Part shown: positions 54,536-64,000 of the stretch, piece by piece
Position numbering within the stretch: the stretch's first letter is position 1
How the letters are laid out: every line of letters begins with the position of its first letter
Origin: Cephalopachus bancanus
Taxonomy: Eukaryota > Chordata > Mammalia > Primates > Tarsiidae
Assembly: GCA_027257055.1 (NCBI GenBank)
Contig: JAPVLO010000621.1
Location: 1-64,000, forward strand
Direction: 5' to 3'
Length of the DNA: 64,000 nt
The notes under the pieces: model-generated
Told to the model about the DNA's origin: nothing
Databases searched by the model: none
The model's input: the letters and a program-made list of their open reading frames with translations, nothing else
Position numbers and translations under genes: made by a program

Positions 54536-55009
54536 ACGGTCTGTTGGTCACATCCAAGAAACCAACATGATGTATCACTGCAGATTTCCCAGGTTCTCCC
54601 CTCATGTCCATTTTTTGTTCTAGCATTCCACCTTATATGTCGTCCTCATGTTCCTTAGACTCCTCTCGGCTGTGGCAGTTTCTAGACTCCCCAAGTTTTG
54701 ATGACTTGACGGTTTTGAGGAGTCCCGGGCAGGCATTCTGTAGGGTGTACCTCGATCAAGGTTTGTCTAACGGTGTTCTCGTGATTAGACTGGGGTGATG
54801 TGTGGGTTGGGGAAGTCCACAAAGGTGGGTTGTTCTCATCATGTCGTATCCAGGGCAACTACTGCCAGTGTGACTGAGGACTGTGGATTTGGCCTTGACC
54901 TGCCGACTGAGGATCGATTCTGGCAGTAAACGTGGCAAGGACCCCAACGTGTGGGTATTTGTGTGCGTCAACTCTTTTTAATTCTCTAAAACGTATGGGT
55001 GTGTGGGTG

Positions 55010-55160
55010 GGGGGGCTACTTTTCATCCCGTTTTACAGAGAAGGAAACTGAGGCACAGGGTGGTGAAGTAACTCGTCTAAGGTCACATATCAATTAAGTG
55101 GCAGAGTGGGATTCGAACCCAGGGCGTCTGGCTCTGAAGTTCAGACTCTTTGCTGTCACC
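55010..55160 (-). mobile_element. MIR
   Basis: TTTTACAGAGAAGGAAACTG, AGGTCACATATCAATTAAG and TCGAACCCAGGGCGTCTGGC are a well-preserved antisense MIR. Confidence 0.85.
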
Positions 55161-55236
55161 TATTTATTATAAGCTGTATGCATACATGACTACACTTGTG
55201 TGCACTGTAAGGCATTTACAAATACACATGGAAATT

Positions 55237-55375
55237 TAAGCCCAGTGTGGTGGCTCACACCTGTAATCTCAGCTTCCCTGAAGCCTGAGATAGGAGGGTG
55301 TCCCCTTGAGCCTAGGAGTTCTAGTCTAGCCTGGGCAGCATAGTGAGACCCCCCCATCTCTTTAAAAAATATATA
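55237..55375 (+). mobile_element. Free left Alu monomer
   Basis: GCCCAGTGTGGTGGCTCACAC to an A/TA-rich tail. Confidence 0.72.
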
Positions 55376-55420
55376 TATGTTTAAAACTAGTGAGGCCATT
55401 ATAGGAATTGATGTATGTGA

Positions 55421-55715
55421 CTGGGCTCGGTGGCTCAGCCTGTAATTTCAGCACTTCCTTGAGGCCGAGTCAAGTGGATTGCCTGAGCCCACAGGTTCGA
55501 GAGCAGCCCAGGCAACTTGGTGAGACCTCGTCTCTACAATTAAAAAAAAAATTAGCCAGGCATGGTACCGCTCTCCTGTAGTTGACTACTTGGAAGGCTG
55601 AGGCGGAAGGATCCCCTGGAGCCCAGCAGGTCAAGGCTGCAGTGGCTGTGAGCGTGCTACTGCACTCCAGCCTGGGCAACAAGAGTAGACTCCAACTCAA
55701 AAAACAAAAAAAAGA
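55421..55715 (+). mobile_element. Alu, young/intermediate
   Basis: Complete plus-strand copy with GGGCTCGGTGGCTCAGCC. The right arm retains GTGGCTGTGAGCGTGCTAC. Confidence 0.87.
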
Positions 55716-55913
55716 ATTTGACTCGTGTAAAAGAAATAAATAAAACCAGTGAGGACGATTAAAAAATCATTTAAGGGCAACCCCTTCAGGTCCCTTCCCA
55801 CTGTGGGATCTTTTCTGCCCTCTCAATAAATTCTGCTTTCTCAAAAAAAAATAATAATTTAAAATAACACTATATGTATCAGTGGTCATCGCTAATGTTA
55901 AAAACTAAGATCT

Positions 55914-56127
55914 GTGGGTTCGAGACCCGCCTGGGCAGTGAGACCTCATTTCTACAATAAATTAAAAAATCAGCCGGGCGTGGTAGCGCGTGCCTGTAAT
56001 CCCGGCTACTCGGAAGACTGAGGCGGAAGGATCGCCGGAGCCCAGCAGGCCGAGGCTGCGGTGGCCGGGAGCGGCCACTGCACTCCAGTCTGGGCGACAG
56101 AGTGAGCCTCCAACTCAAAAAAAACAC
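55914..56127 (+). mobile_element. 5'-truncated young Alu, 11-bp perfect TSD
   Basis: AACTAAGATCT at 55903-55913 and 56128-56138. The copy starts within the left arm (GTGGGTTCGAGACCCGCC), carries the 5-nt deletion and has both hairpins intact. Confidence 0.95.
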
Positions 56128-56157
56128 AACTAAGATCTATCTTTTGAATAATGTTCT

Positions 56158-56445
56158 CTTTTTTTGAGTCATAGTCTTGCTGTAACCCAGGCTGGAGTGC
56201 AGTGGCATGCTCATGACTTCTGCAGCCTCGACTTCCTGGGCTCAGGCGATCCTTCCTCCTCAGCCTTCCAAATAACTGGAACCACAGGTGTGCACCACCA
56301 TGCCAGGCTAATTTTTTGATTTATTGTAGAGACGAGGTCTTGCGAAGTTGCCCGGGCTGGTCTCGAACCTCTGGACTCAGGCAATTCTCTTGCCTTTGTC
56401 TCCCAAAGTGCCGGGATTACAGACATGAGCCATCAACCCGCCTGA
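56158..56445 (-). mobile_element. Alu, intermediate type
   Basis: Complete copy, GAGTCATAGTCTTGCTG to CATCAACCCGCC. Confidence 0.86.
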
Positions 56446-56479
56446 ATTATGCTCTTGAACATTAAAAAGTTTCTGACAA

Positions 56480-56765
56480 AGCCGAGCTCAGTGGCTCAGC
56501 CTGTAATCCCATGCCTTTGGGAGGCTGAGGTGAGTGGATTGCCTGAGCCCGTGGGTTCGAGACCCGCCTGGGCAGTGAGATCTCATTTCTACAATAAAAT
56601 CAAAAAATCAGCCGGGCGTGGTAGCGCACGCCTGTAATTCCAGCTACTTTGGAAGGCTGAGGTGGAAGGATCGCCGGAGCCCAGCAGGCTGAGGCTGTGG
56701 TGGCCGGGAGTGGCCACTGCACTCCAGTCTGGGTGACAGGGTGAGACTCCAACTCAAAAAAAAAG
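56480..56765 (+). mobile_element. Young Alu with 5-nt deletion, 9-bp TSD
   Basis: TTCTGACAA at 56471-56479 and 56766-56774. Right arm GTGGCCGGGAGTGGCCAC. Confidence 0.92.
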
Positions 56766-56774
56766 TTCTGACAA

Positions 56775-56900
56775 GTCCGGTGGCACGTGCCTTTACTCCT
56801 AGCTACTCACAAGGCCGAGAACGGAGGATTACTTGAGCCCAGGAGTTCTGAGACCAGCCAGGGCACCATAGCAAGACTCTGTTTCAAGTCAAAAAAAAAG
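56775..56900 (+). mobile_element. Alu monomer
   Basis: CCGGTGGCACGTGCCTTTAC to a short poly-A. Confidence 0.68.
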
Positions 56901-57014
56901 TTTTGGCCAAATTTTGTTCTGCTGAAAACATCACTGGTTTTACTTTGTAATGTGGTTTATAAAAAGCTCATAATACAAATAGAACTAGCAGCTTTATATT
57001 TATTTTGTTTACAT

Positions 57015-57341
57015 TAACTTTTTTCCTTTTTGAGGTAAAATTCATATAACATAAAATTAACCATTTAAAAATATACAACTCAGTGGCATTTAGTACATTA
57101 ACAGTGTTTTACAGCCGTTACTTTGAGCTAGTTTTCAGTCTGTTTATCTATTAATCACATTTTCATCACCCAAAAGGAAACAAGCCCCTAACCCATGAAA
57201 CAGTCACTCCTTACTTCTCCTTCCCCCAACCCCAGCCCCTGGCAATCACAAATCTGTTTTCTGTCTCTTATGGATTTACCTTTTCTGGACATTTCATATA
57301 AATGGAATCATATGATCTGTTACCTGTTATGTGTGGCCTTT
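57015..57341 (-). mobile_element. L1 3' region
   Basis: AGGTAAAATTCATATAACAT, CACCCAAAAGGAAACAAGCC, CCCCTGGCAATCACAAATCT and TCTGGACATTTCATATAAAT, in antisense L1 order. An excellent match. Confidence 0.92.
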
Positions 57342-57643
57342 TTTTTTTTTTTTGAGTCAGAGTCTTACTCCATTGCTCACGCTGGAGTGCAGTGGCACAC
57401 TCACAGCCACCCCAGTGTCGACCTGCTGGGCTCCAGCTATCCTTTTGCCTATCCTTCCACCTCAGCCTTCCAAGTAGCTAGAACTTCAGGCGTGTACTAC
57501 CATGCCTGGCTAATTTTTGATTCATTGTAGAGACGAGGTCTCGCCAAGTTGCCCAGGTTGGTCTCGAACCTGCGAGCTCAGGCAATCCACTCACCTCGGC
57601 CTCCCGAAGTGCTGGGATTATAGGCTGAGCCACCAAGCCCGGC
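57342..57643 (-). mobile_element. Alu with internal 14-bp tandem duplication
   Basis: Complete copy. CTATCCTTTTGCCTATCC shows a short duplication in the right arm. Confidence 0.87.
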
Positions 57644-57751
57644 CTAGACATTGTTAATATTATCTTTAATCTTTTGGCTTCTGTTACATTTCCTCTGTTT
57701 CTCTCTCTCTTTTCTTTATTTATTTATTTTTTATTTTTTTACTATTTTATT

Positions 57752-58038
57752 TTATTTTTTGAGTTGGAGTCTCACTCTGTCACCCACACTGGAGTGCCAT
57801 GGCCGCTCCCGGCCACTGCAGCCTCAACCTGCTGGGCTCTGGCAATCCTTCCGCTTCAGCCTTCCAAGTAGCTGGAACTACAGGCACGCACTACCATGCC
57901 CGGCTCATTTTGATTTATTGTAGAGATGAGTTCTCGCCAAGTTGTCCAGGCGGGTCTCGAACCTGTGGGCTTAGGCAATCCACTCACCTCAGCCTCCCAA
58001 AGGTGCAGGATTACAGGCTGAGCCACCGAGCCTGGCTC
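57752..58038 (-). mobile_element. Alu, young lineage
   Basis: Complete copy with GTGGCCGCTCCCGGCCAC-type right arm (one change) and the longer left arm. Confidence 0.9.
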
Positions 58039-58064
58039 TTTTCTTTTTTTAAGTCAAGGTTTGC

Positions 58065-58622
<558 letters not shown>

Positions 58623-59759
58623 CTCCATCTCTTTTTTGAGTATTCATTTAGTTAAAAGTTGGTAGTGTAACATACATGTCAACTTCATCATTCGCTCCAA
58701 CAGGAGTGTACCAACAAGCAAAGGATTGTCACCGTCTCTACCTTGGGGACCTTGTGCCCTTCCTGAGGACCCCTCACTTCCCTGCCCGCTTGTCACCTTC
58801 TGCCCACCACCAATCCATATATTGATTATCTGTCTGGTGGAATTTGCTTCATCTCTGTGGTGAGGGAATAAGTAGAAATAGATACCCTTTAAAAAAAATT
58901 TTTTTTTCAAAACAGATGAGTTAGGAGGAATGAAGTGTGGCAGAGAGCATATACTTTGGGCTCCTGGGACACAAAGGCCTGACTGAATGAAATCAGTATG
59001 CAGCTGACATTCGGACCCAAACTCCCTCAGTGACCAACAGTCTGTTCCCAGCACACTGGGAACCGATAGGAACAAGAGCGGGTTGACTGACTCATCTAAC
59101 GCTGCACCAAGTTGGATTGGAAACATGGCTGTCTACACAGGTACGACATGGCTATGGTTCTACCTAATTAAAGAAAACCCGGCAATCCACATGTCTGTGG
59201 AACAAACCAGGCCTGCGTGCAGACCAGAAGCCATGCTGCGGGGAACAAGGGATTGCTCTGTCCTGGGCTGACAACCAGATGCCACTCTGGTCAGGGACAC
59301 GAAGTGGACGTTTGACCGGGGGATTAGAACAGCTGACCTGGGAGGAGAGTCAGGCATGGATAGTCGTCTGGTACGAGGCCAGGTGGGGACACGGGAGACG
59401 CGTGATAGATGGAGATGTGGATGGAAAGTCAGGAGGTCATCCGAGCGGAGGCAGGCGGGTTCAGATCCTTCACACCACACTCCAGGGTCAGCCAAGGCCC
59501 CTCGAGGATTCAGAGCCAGCACAGACCTGGAGGTTCTGTTTTGACTTTGGGGCTGGAACAGATGCTGGAAGCAGACACCAGGGCTCTTGCCGTGAGGGGA
59601 GGGTGTCGAGGTCCCACCCACCTGCCCCTTCAGGTGCTTCTCTCTGTCTCTGGGGCTCCAGCAGCCCTCCCTGCTGTGCCCTGAGATATGGCTTGGGGGT
59701 CAGACCCTCTTGTCCTCAGGTGACTGGTGTCTTTGGGACCATCCGAGGGGCGGGCCTTA
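58623..59759. other. Unique DNA, longest repeat-poor stretch of the right half
   Basis: About 1.1 kb without a repeat that I can name. Several frames of 60-160 codons exist on both strands but show no domain and no convincing splice sites. Confidence 0.45.
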
Positions 59760-60179
59760 ACTGAAGAGGGTGGTGGCCCAGGGACCTGTGCGGGCCTGTG
59801 CCCCCCTCCATCCCTCTCAGATTCAGGGGGCCCCTGCCCTTCCCCATGCCTCCTGGCCAGTCCACCCGCAAGCCTGTTCTTCCACCAGACCCCTCGCCCG
59901 CCACTGTCTCTCACCTCGACCAGGACAGTCGCCCCTCTCTGCCCTCCCTCCTCCCTCGACTCCTGCTGCCCGTTCTCTACCCACAGTTCACTCGGCAGCT
60001 GCAGAATCCCGGGAGCGCCCGACTCCCATCACGGGCCTGCCCTGCTCAGAGCCCTCCTTGGCTCTGAACTGGTGCAGGATGCAAGATGGGGTCCACACCG
60101 TGACCCACAGACCCTTGTCTGCGTGACCGTGCCTCCCTCGCCTGCCCCTCCGCCCCCTGCACGTGCCTGCTATCCCCCG
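59760..60179. other. C-rich unique DNA
   Basis: Pyrimidine-biased on the plus strand, keeping long frames open. Possibly the 5' part of the L2 that follows. Confidence 0.4.
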
Positions 60180-60500
60180 GGCTCCTTGCGTGACTCTGCC
60201 ACAGGACCTTGGCACGTGCTGCCCTTGCCTGGAACACCCGTCCCTCGCGTGGCCCTGTCTCTCTTCTGTTCCCTCCCACCGTCTCTCTGCAGCTCTGCCT
60301 GGGCTCACCCCCTCCACCAGCCCATCGGCCCCTCAGCTCCATACGGGCCTTGCCCTCCCCACCTTCTTGCCCCTTCTGGATGCTGTGTTTTCACTCACGG
60401 TCTGACCCCCTCCAGGAGTTCGTGAACTGCAGGAGGGCAGGGGTGTCTCTTCCACACCGTGGTCTCCTCAGTCCCGCTGGGAAGGCGCTGGGCTCATGGG
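60180..60500 (+). mobile_element. L2 3' region
   Basis: ACCTTGGCACGTGCTGCCCT, TGCCTGGAACACCCGTCCC, then GTGAACTGCAGGAGGGCAGG and TCCCGCTGGGAAGGCGCTGG are in sense L2 order. Confidence 0.75.
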
Positions 60501-61117
60501 CTCTCTCTCGTACCCTGCTGTCACATAAAACCGTTCACCTTGGCCACCGCATGGGGAACTGAGAGGCTGGGCAGGTGACCTGGAGGAGGGCAGGGCGAGT
60601 GACCAAGAGACAAGACAACAGTGACCAGTCACACAGATGGCCCGCACTAGCCCTGATACCATGGCTGTGGCTCACCGAGGACCTGTCCCAGACAGGAGCA
60701 TGGGTGCCATGCCAGGTCCATGTTTTGAGGCATTAGCTCTGAGACCAGCTTGGGGCCCTGCCAGCCGCACTCCCTGGCAGCTCTGAGCAGATGGTGGCCT
60801 GTGGTCACCTCCCCAGATGCTTGGGCTTTCTGGCCTTGTGTGGCGTGAGGGGACGTGGGCAGCAGTTGAAGAGGCTCGTGCCATGGCCGGATTGCTGTCC
60901 CTGCCAGGGAAGGTGGAGGGAAGGAAGGTTGCCCAGGCTCTGTAGACGTTGGTGATGAGGCAGTGGAGTGTCTGGACGGGCGGCCACAACCTTGGTGTCC
61001 ACAAAGCCTGTGTTCGAATCCAGAACTTCCTCTTACCGCAGGGTGACTTTTTAGCTTGTGTACGTTTAGCTGCAAGTAACAGTTTACCTGACTACTGATA
61101 GCTTAAATAATCTCTTG
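60501..61117. other. Unique DNA, nothing recognised
   Basis: About 600 bp, with no named repeat or supported exon. Confidence 0.4.
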
Positions 61118-61405
61118 ACCGGCACGGTGGCTCAAGCCTGTAATCCCAGCACTTTGAGAGGCCGAGATAAGAGGATTGCCTGAGCCCATGGGTTCGAGAA
61201 CAGCCTGGGCCACTTGGCAAGACCTCGTCTCTACAATAAGATTAAAAAATTAGCCAGGCATGGTAGTGTATGCCTGTAGTTCCCACTACTTGAAAGGCTG
61301 AGGTGGGAGGACCACCTGAGCCCAGCAGGTTAAGGCTGGGGTGGCCATGAGCGTGCTACTGCACTCCAGCCTGAGTGACAGAGTGAGACTCCAACTCAAA
61401 AATAA
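61118..61405 (+). mobile_element. Alu, intermediate type
   Basis: Complete plus-strand copy with GTGGCCATGAGCGTGCTAC. Confidence 0.87.
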
Positions 61406-61415
61406 TAATCATCGT

Positions 61416-61705
61416 CAGCCGGTCTCGGTGGCTCAGCCTGTAATCCCACACCTTTGGGAGGCTGGGGTGAGTGGATCGCCTGAGCCCACGGGTTCGAGAC
61501 CCGCCTGGGCGGCGAGACCTCATTTCTACAATAAATCAAAAAATCAGCCGGGCATGGTAGCGTGTGCCTGTAATTCCGGCTACTTGGAAGGCAGAGGCAG
61601 AAGGATTGCCAGAGCCCAGCAGGTTGAGGCTGTGGTGGCCAGGAGCAGCCACTGCACTCCAGTCTGGGCGACAGAGTGAGACTCCAACTCAAAAAAAAAA
61701 AAATT
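61416..61705 (+). mobile_element. Young Alu with 5-nt deletion
   Basis: GGTCTCGGTGGCTCAGCC head, GGGCGGCGAGACC junction. It directly follows the previous copy's tail. Confidence 0.9.
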
Positions 61706-61789
61706 TTTTTTTGTAGAAACGAGATCTCATTATGTTACCCATAATCATCATCATCATTGTCATCTCTTATTTTCTTCAACAGCAACAAA

Positions 61790-62340
61790 AATTTTTTGAG
61801 TTGAGGTCTCACTCTGTCACCCAGACTGGAGTGTAGTGATGCAATCTTGGCTCACTGCAGTCTCAACCTCCTGGGCTCAAGTGATCCTCCCACCTTGGCC
61901 TCACGTACCATCATGCCTGGCTAATATTTTATTTTTATTTTTTTGTAGAGACATGGTCTTGCTATGTTGCCCAGGCTAGTTTTGAACTTCTGAGCACAAG
62001 TGATTCTCCTGCCTCGGCCTCCTGAGTAGCTGGTACTTATAGGTGTGAGCTGTTACACTTGGCTATTTTTTTATGTTTATCTTGTAGAGACAGGGTCTCA
62101 CTATGCGCCCAGACTTGTTTCAAACTTCTGAACTCAAGTGAATCTCCCTCCTCAGCTTCCTGAGTAGCTTGGACTACAGTCACGTGCCACCGTGCCTGGC
62201 TAATTGTTTATTTTTAATTTTGTAGAGATGAGGTCTCACTATATTGCCCAGGCTGGTCTCAAGCTCCTGTGCTCAAGCAATCCTCTTGCCTTAGCCTCCC
62301 AACTTGCTGGGATTACGGGTGTGCGCCACTGCGCCCGGCC
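61790..62340 (-). mobile_element. Run of old Alu pieces
   Basis: 61793-61920, 61930-62060 and 62065-62340: ancestral-type minus-strand arms, including a complete left arm that ends GCGCCCGGCC. Confidence 0.75.
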
Positions 62341-62344
62341 AACA

Positions 62345-62674
62345 GATGTATTTTCATTTGCTTTTCTGAATGTCTCATACCTTTGCATGGCTGAAAAAGC
62401 AAAAATTATTTTGAAGACCACTAAGTGGTCTGTCTCCCTCCTGTCCTTGACCCTATCTGCCGGGTCTCCTCTGAGTTAATCTGTGTGGTTAGTGTCACCC
62501 GGACGCTTCCTGACATCCTGGAGATGTGGAGAAGCATTTGGAATGTATCCCCTTCCTTTTCCTCCAAGCAGATGGTGATGTTTCACACACGCTGTTCTGT
62601 ATCTCACTTTTCCGTGTGACAGTAGTCTAGGAGGCCTGTCCTTCTCAGAACATAGAGGACGTCTTTATTCCTTT
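62345..62674 (-). mobile_element. L1 3' fragment
   Basis: GTTCTGTATCTCACTTTTCC and TCAGAACATAGAGGACGTC are antisense L1 words; the first 100 bp are less sure. Confidence 0.5.
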
Positions 62675-62968
62675 TTTTGTTTTGTTTTTGAGTCAGAGTC
62701 TCACTCTCACCCAGGCTGGAGTGCAGTGGCACGCTCATGGCCACTGCAGCCTCGACCGGCTGGGCTCAACCAATCCTCCTACCTCAGCCTCCCAAGTAGC
62801 TGGAACTACAGGCGTGCGCCACTATGCCCAGCTAATTTTTTTGATTTATTGTAGACACGAGGGCTCGCCAAGTTGCCCGGGCTGGTCTTGAACCCCTGGG
62901 CTCAGGCAATCCTCTCACCTCTACCTCCCAAAGTGCTGGGATTACAGGCGTGAGCCACCATGCCCAGC
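62675..62968 (-). mobile_element. Alu, intermediate type
   Basis: Complete minus-strand copy. Confidence 0.88.
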
Positions 62969-62974
62969 TTCCTT

Positions 62975-63305
62975 TTTTTTTTTAAATAGCATCTTTATTG
63001 ACATATAATTCATATGCCTTCAAATCCAGCCATTTAAAATGTACAACCCAGTGACTTTTAGTCTATTCACAGAGTTGTGCAACCGTCATCACAATTCAAT
63101 TTTAGAATGTTTTTATCATCTCGGTAAGAAGCTGTGTCCATGAACAGCCACTGTAAGTCCCTCCCTACCCATCCCCTCAGCCCTGGCAACCACTCATCTA
63201 CGTTCTGTCTCTATGGATTTGCCTATTCTAGGCATTTCACATAAATGGAATCATATATGTCATCGTTTGTGACTGACTTTTCTCACTCTGCCTCATGTTT
63301 AAAAA
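62975..63305 (-). mobile_element. L1 3' region
   Basis: AGCATCTTTATTGACATATA, TTCACAGAGTTGTGCAACCG, CCCTGGCAACCACTCATCTA and TTTGCCTATTCTAGGCATTT, in antisense L1 order. It starts at the very 3' end. Confidence 0.92.
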
Positions 63306-63309
63306 AAAT

Positions 63310-63600
<291 letters not shown>

Positions 63601-63619
63601 TTTTTGTTTTTGTTTTTTG

Positions 63620-63904
63620 TTTTTTTTTTTGAGTTGGAGTCTCACTCTGTCGCCCAGACTGGAGTGCAGTGGCTGCTCCCGGCCACCGCAGCCTCGACCT
63701 GCTGGGCTCCAGCGATCCTTCCGCCTCAGCCTTCCGAGTAGCCGGAATTACAGGCATGCGCTACCACGCCCGGCTGATTTTTTGATTTATTGTAGAGATG
63801 AGGTCTCGCTGCCCAGGCGGGTCTCGAACCCGCAGGCTCAGGCAATCCACTCACCTCAGCCTCCCAAAGGCGCGGGATTACAGGCTGAGCCACCGAGCCC
63901 GGCT
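63620..63904 (-). mobile_element. Young Alu with 5-nt deletion
   Basis: Close to the lineage consensus: GTGGCTGCTCCCGGCCAC right arm and GCGGGTCTCGAACCCGC left arm. Confidence 0.93.
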
Positions 63905-63920
63905 TGTTTTGTTTTTTGTT

Positions 63921-64000
63921 TTTAAGGTGGAGTCTCACTCTCACCCAGGCTGGAGGGCAGTGGCACATTCACGGCTACCACAGCCTCGATCTGGGGGCTC
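63921..64000 (-). mobile_element. Alu, cut by window end
   Basis: AAGGTGGAGTCTCACTCTCACC onward: the right arm of a minus-strand copy continuing past the window. Confidence 0.85.

Larger units (their letters stand above)
53960..54960 (-). mobile_element. L1 3' region, split by two Alus
   Basis: AGTTTTACAGAAAAGTTGCA, TTTTTTGTTCTAGCATTCC, TTCTGTAGGGTGTACCTCG, CGTGATTAGACTGGGGTGAT and TTGGCCTTGACCTGCCGAC are in antisense L1 order. Alus at 54066-54353 and 54393-54535 interrupt it. Confidence 0.78.

Noticed and set aside
59083..59271. Short plus-strand frame that looked like an envelope or polymerase scrap of an endogenous retrovirus
   Set aside because: I could not match it to any conserved motif. 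No LTR, primer-binding site or polypurine tract was found around it.

Overview
This window is nuclear DNA of a primate. It is packed with dimeric Alu elements, roughly 100 copies and fragments in 64 kb, together with L1, L2, MIR, Tigger, hAT and mariner remnants of the mammalian set. The dominant younger Alu lineage is not the human AluJ/S/Y consensus. It carries its own diagnostic positions: a shortened A-box region, a perfect T-arm-like B-box hairpin, a perfect right-arm hairpin, and a 5-nt deletion in the youngest copies. It also does not resemble the lemur or galago Alu types that I know, so by elimination a tarsier-like source is my best guess. The species call is an inference at low confidence.

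Layout. 1-5.2 kb: dense Alus in and around an old minus-strand L1. 5.2-5.86 kb: a small CpG island with CCAAT and GC boxes, probably a promoter. 5.9-10.8 kb: sparse unique DNA with MIR/L2, a mariner transposase remnant and several Alus. 10.86-13.7 kb: a large CpG island, almost free of repeats, with a typical inverted-CCAAT/GC-box promoter. It holds a candidate first exon that ends at a strong splice donor at 12,084, reading plus. 13.7-16.6 kb: mostly unique DNA that could hold intronic regulatory elements. 16.6-64 kb: Alu-rich intronic or intergenic DNA with no coding exon I can recognise.

The simplest reading is the 5' end of one plus-strand gene, possibly with two alternative promoters about 6 kb apart, followed by a first intron that runs past the window's right edge. 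I could not identify the gene, so no symbol is given. The long open frames in the GC-rich island occur in several overlapping frames on both strands and are composition artefacts. Open frames elsewhere are mostly translated Alu.

The most interesting material is the structure of the repeats. The young Alu lineage seems to have drifted toward tRNA-like internal promoter boxes. There are also a locally triplicated segment (20.4-24.0 kb), a duplicated L1-derived segment (49.3/51.1 kb), a 27-bp inverted repeat with a hairpin (32.9/34.2 kb), a 350-bp polypurine/polypyrimidine tract (43.2 kb) and one Alu whose interior looks corrupted (46.65 kb). Element boundaries are read by eye and are accurate to about 5-15 bp, except where a target-site duplication (TSD) fixes them.
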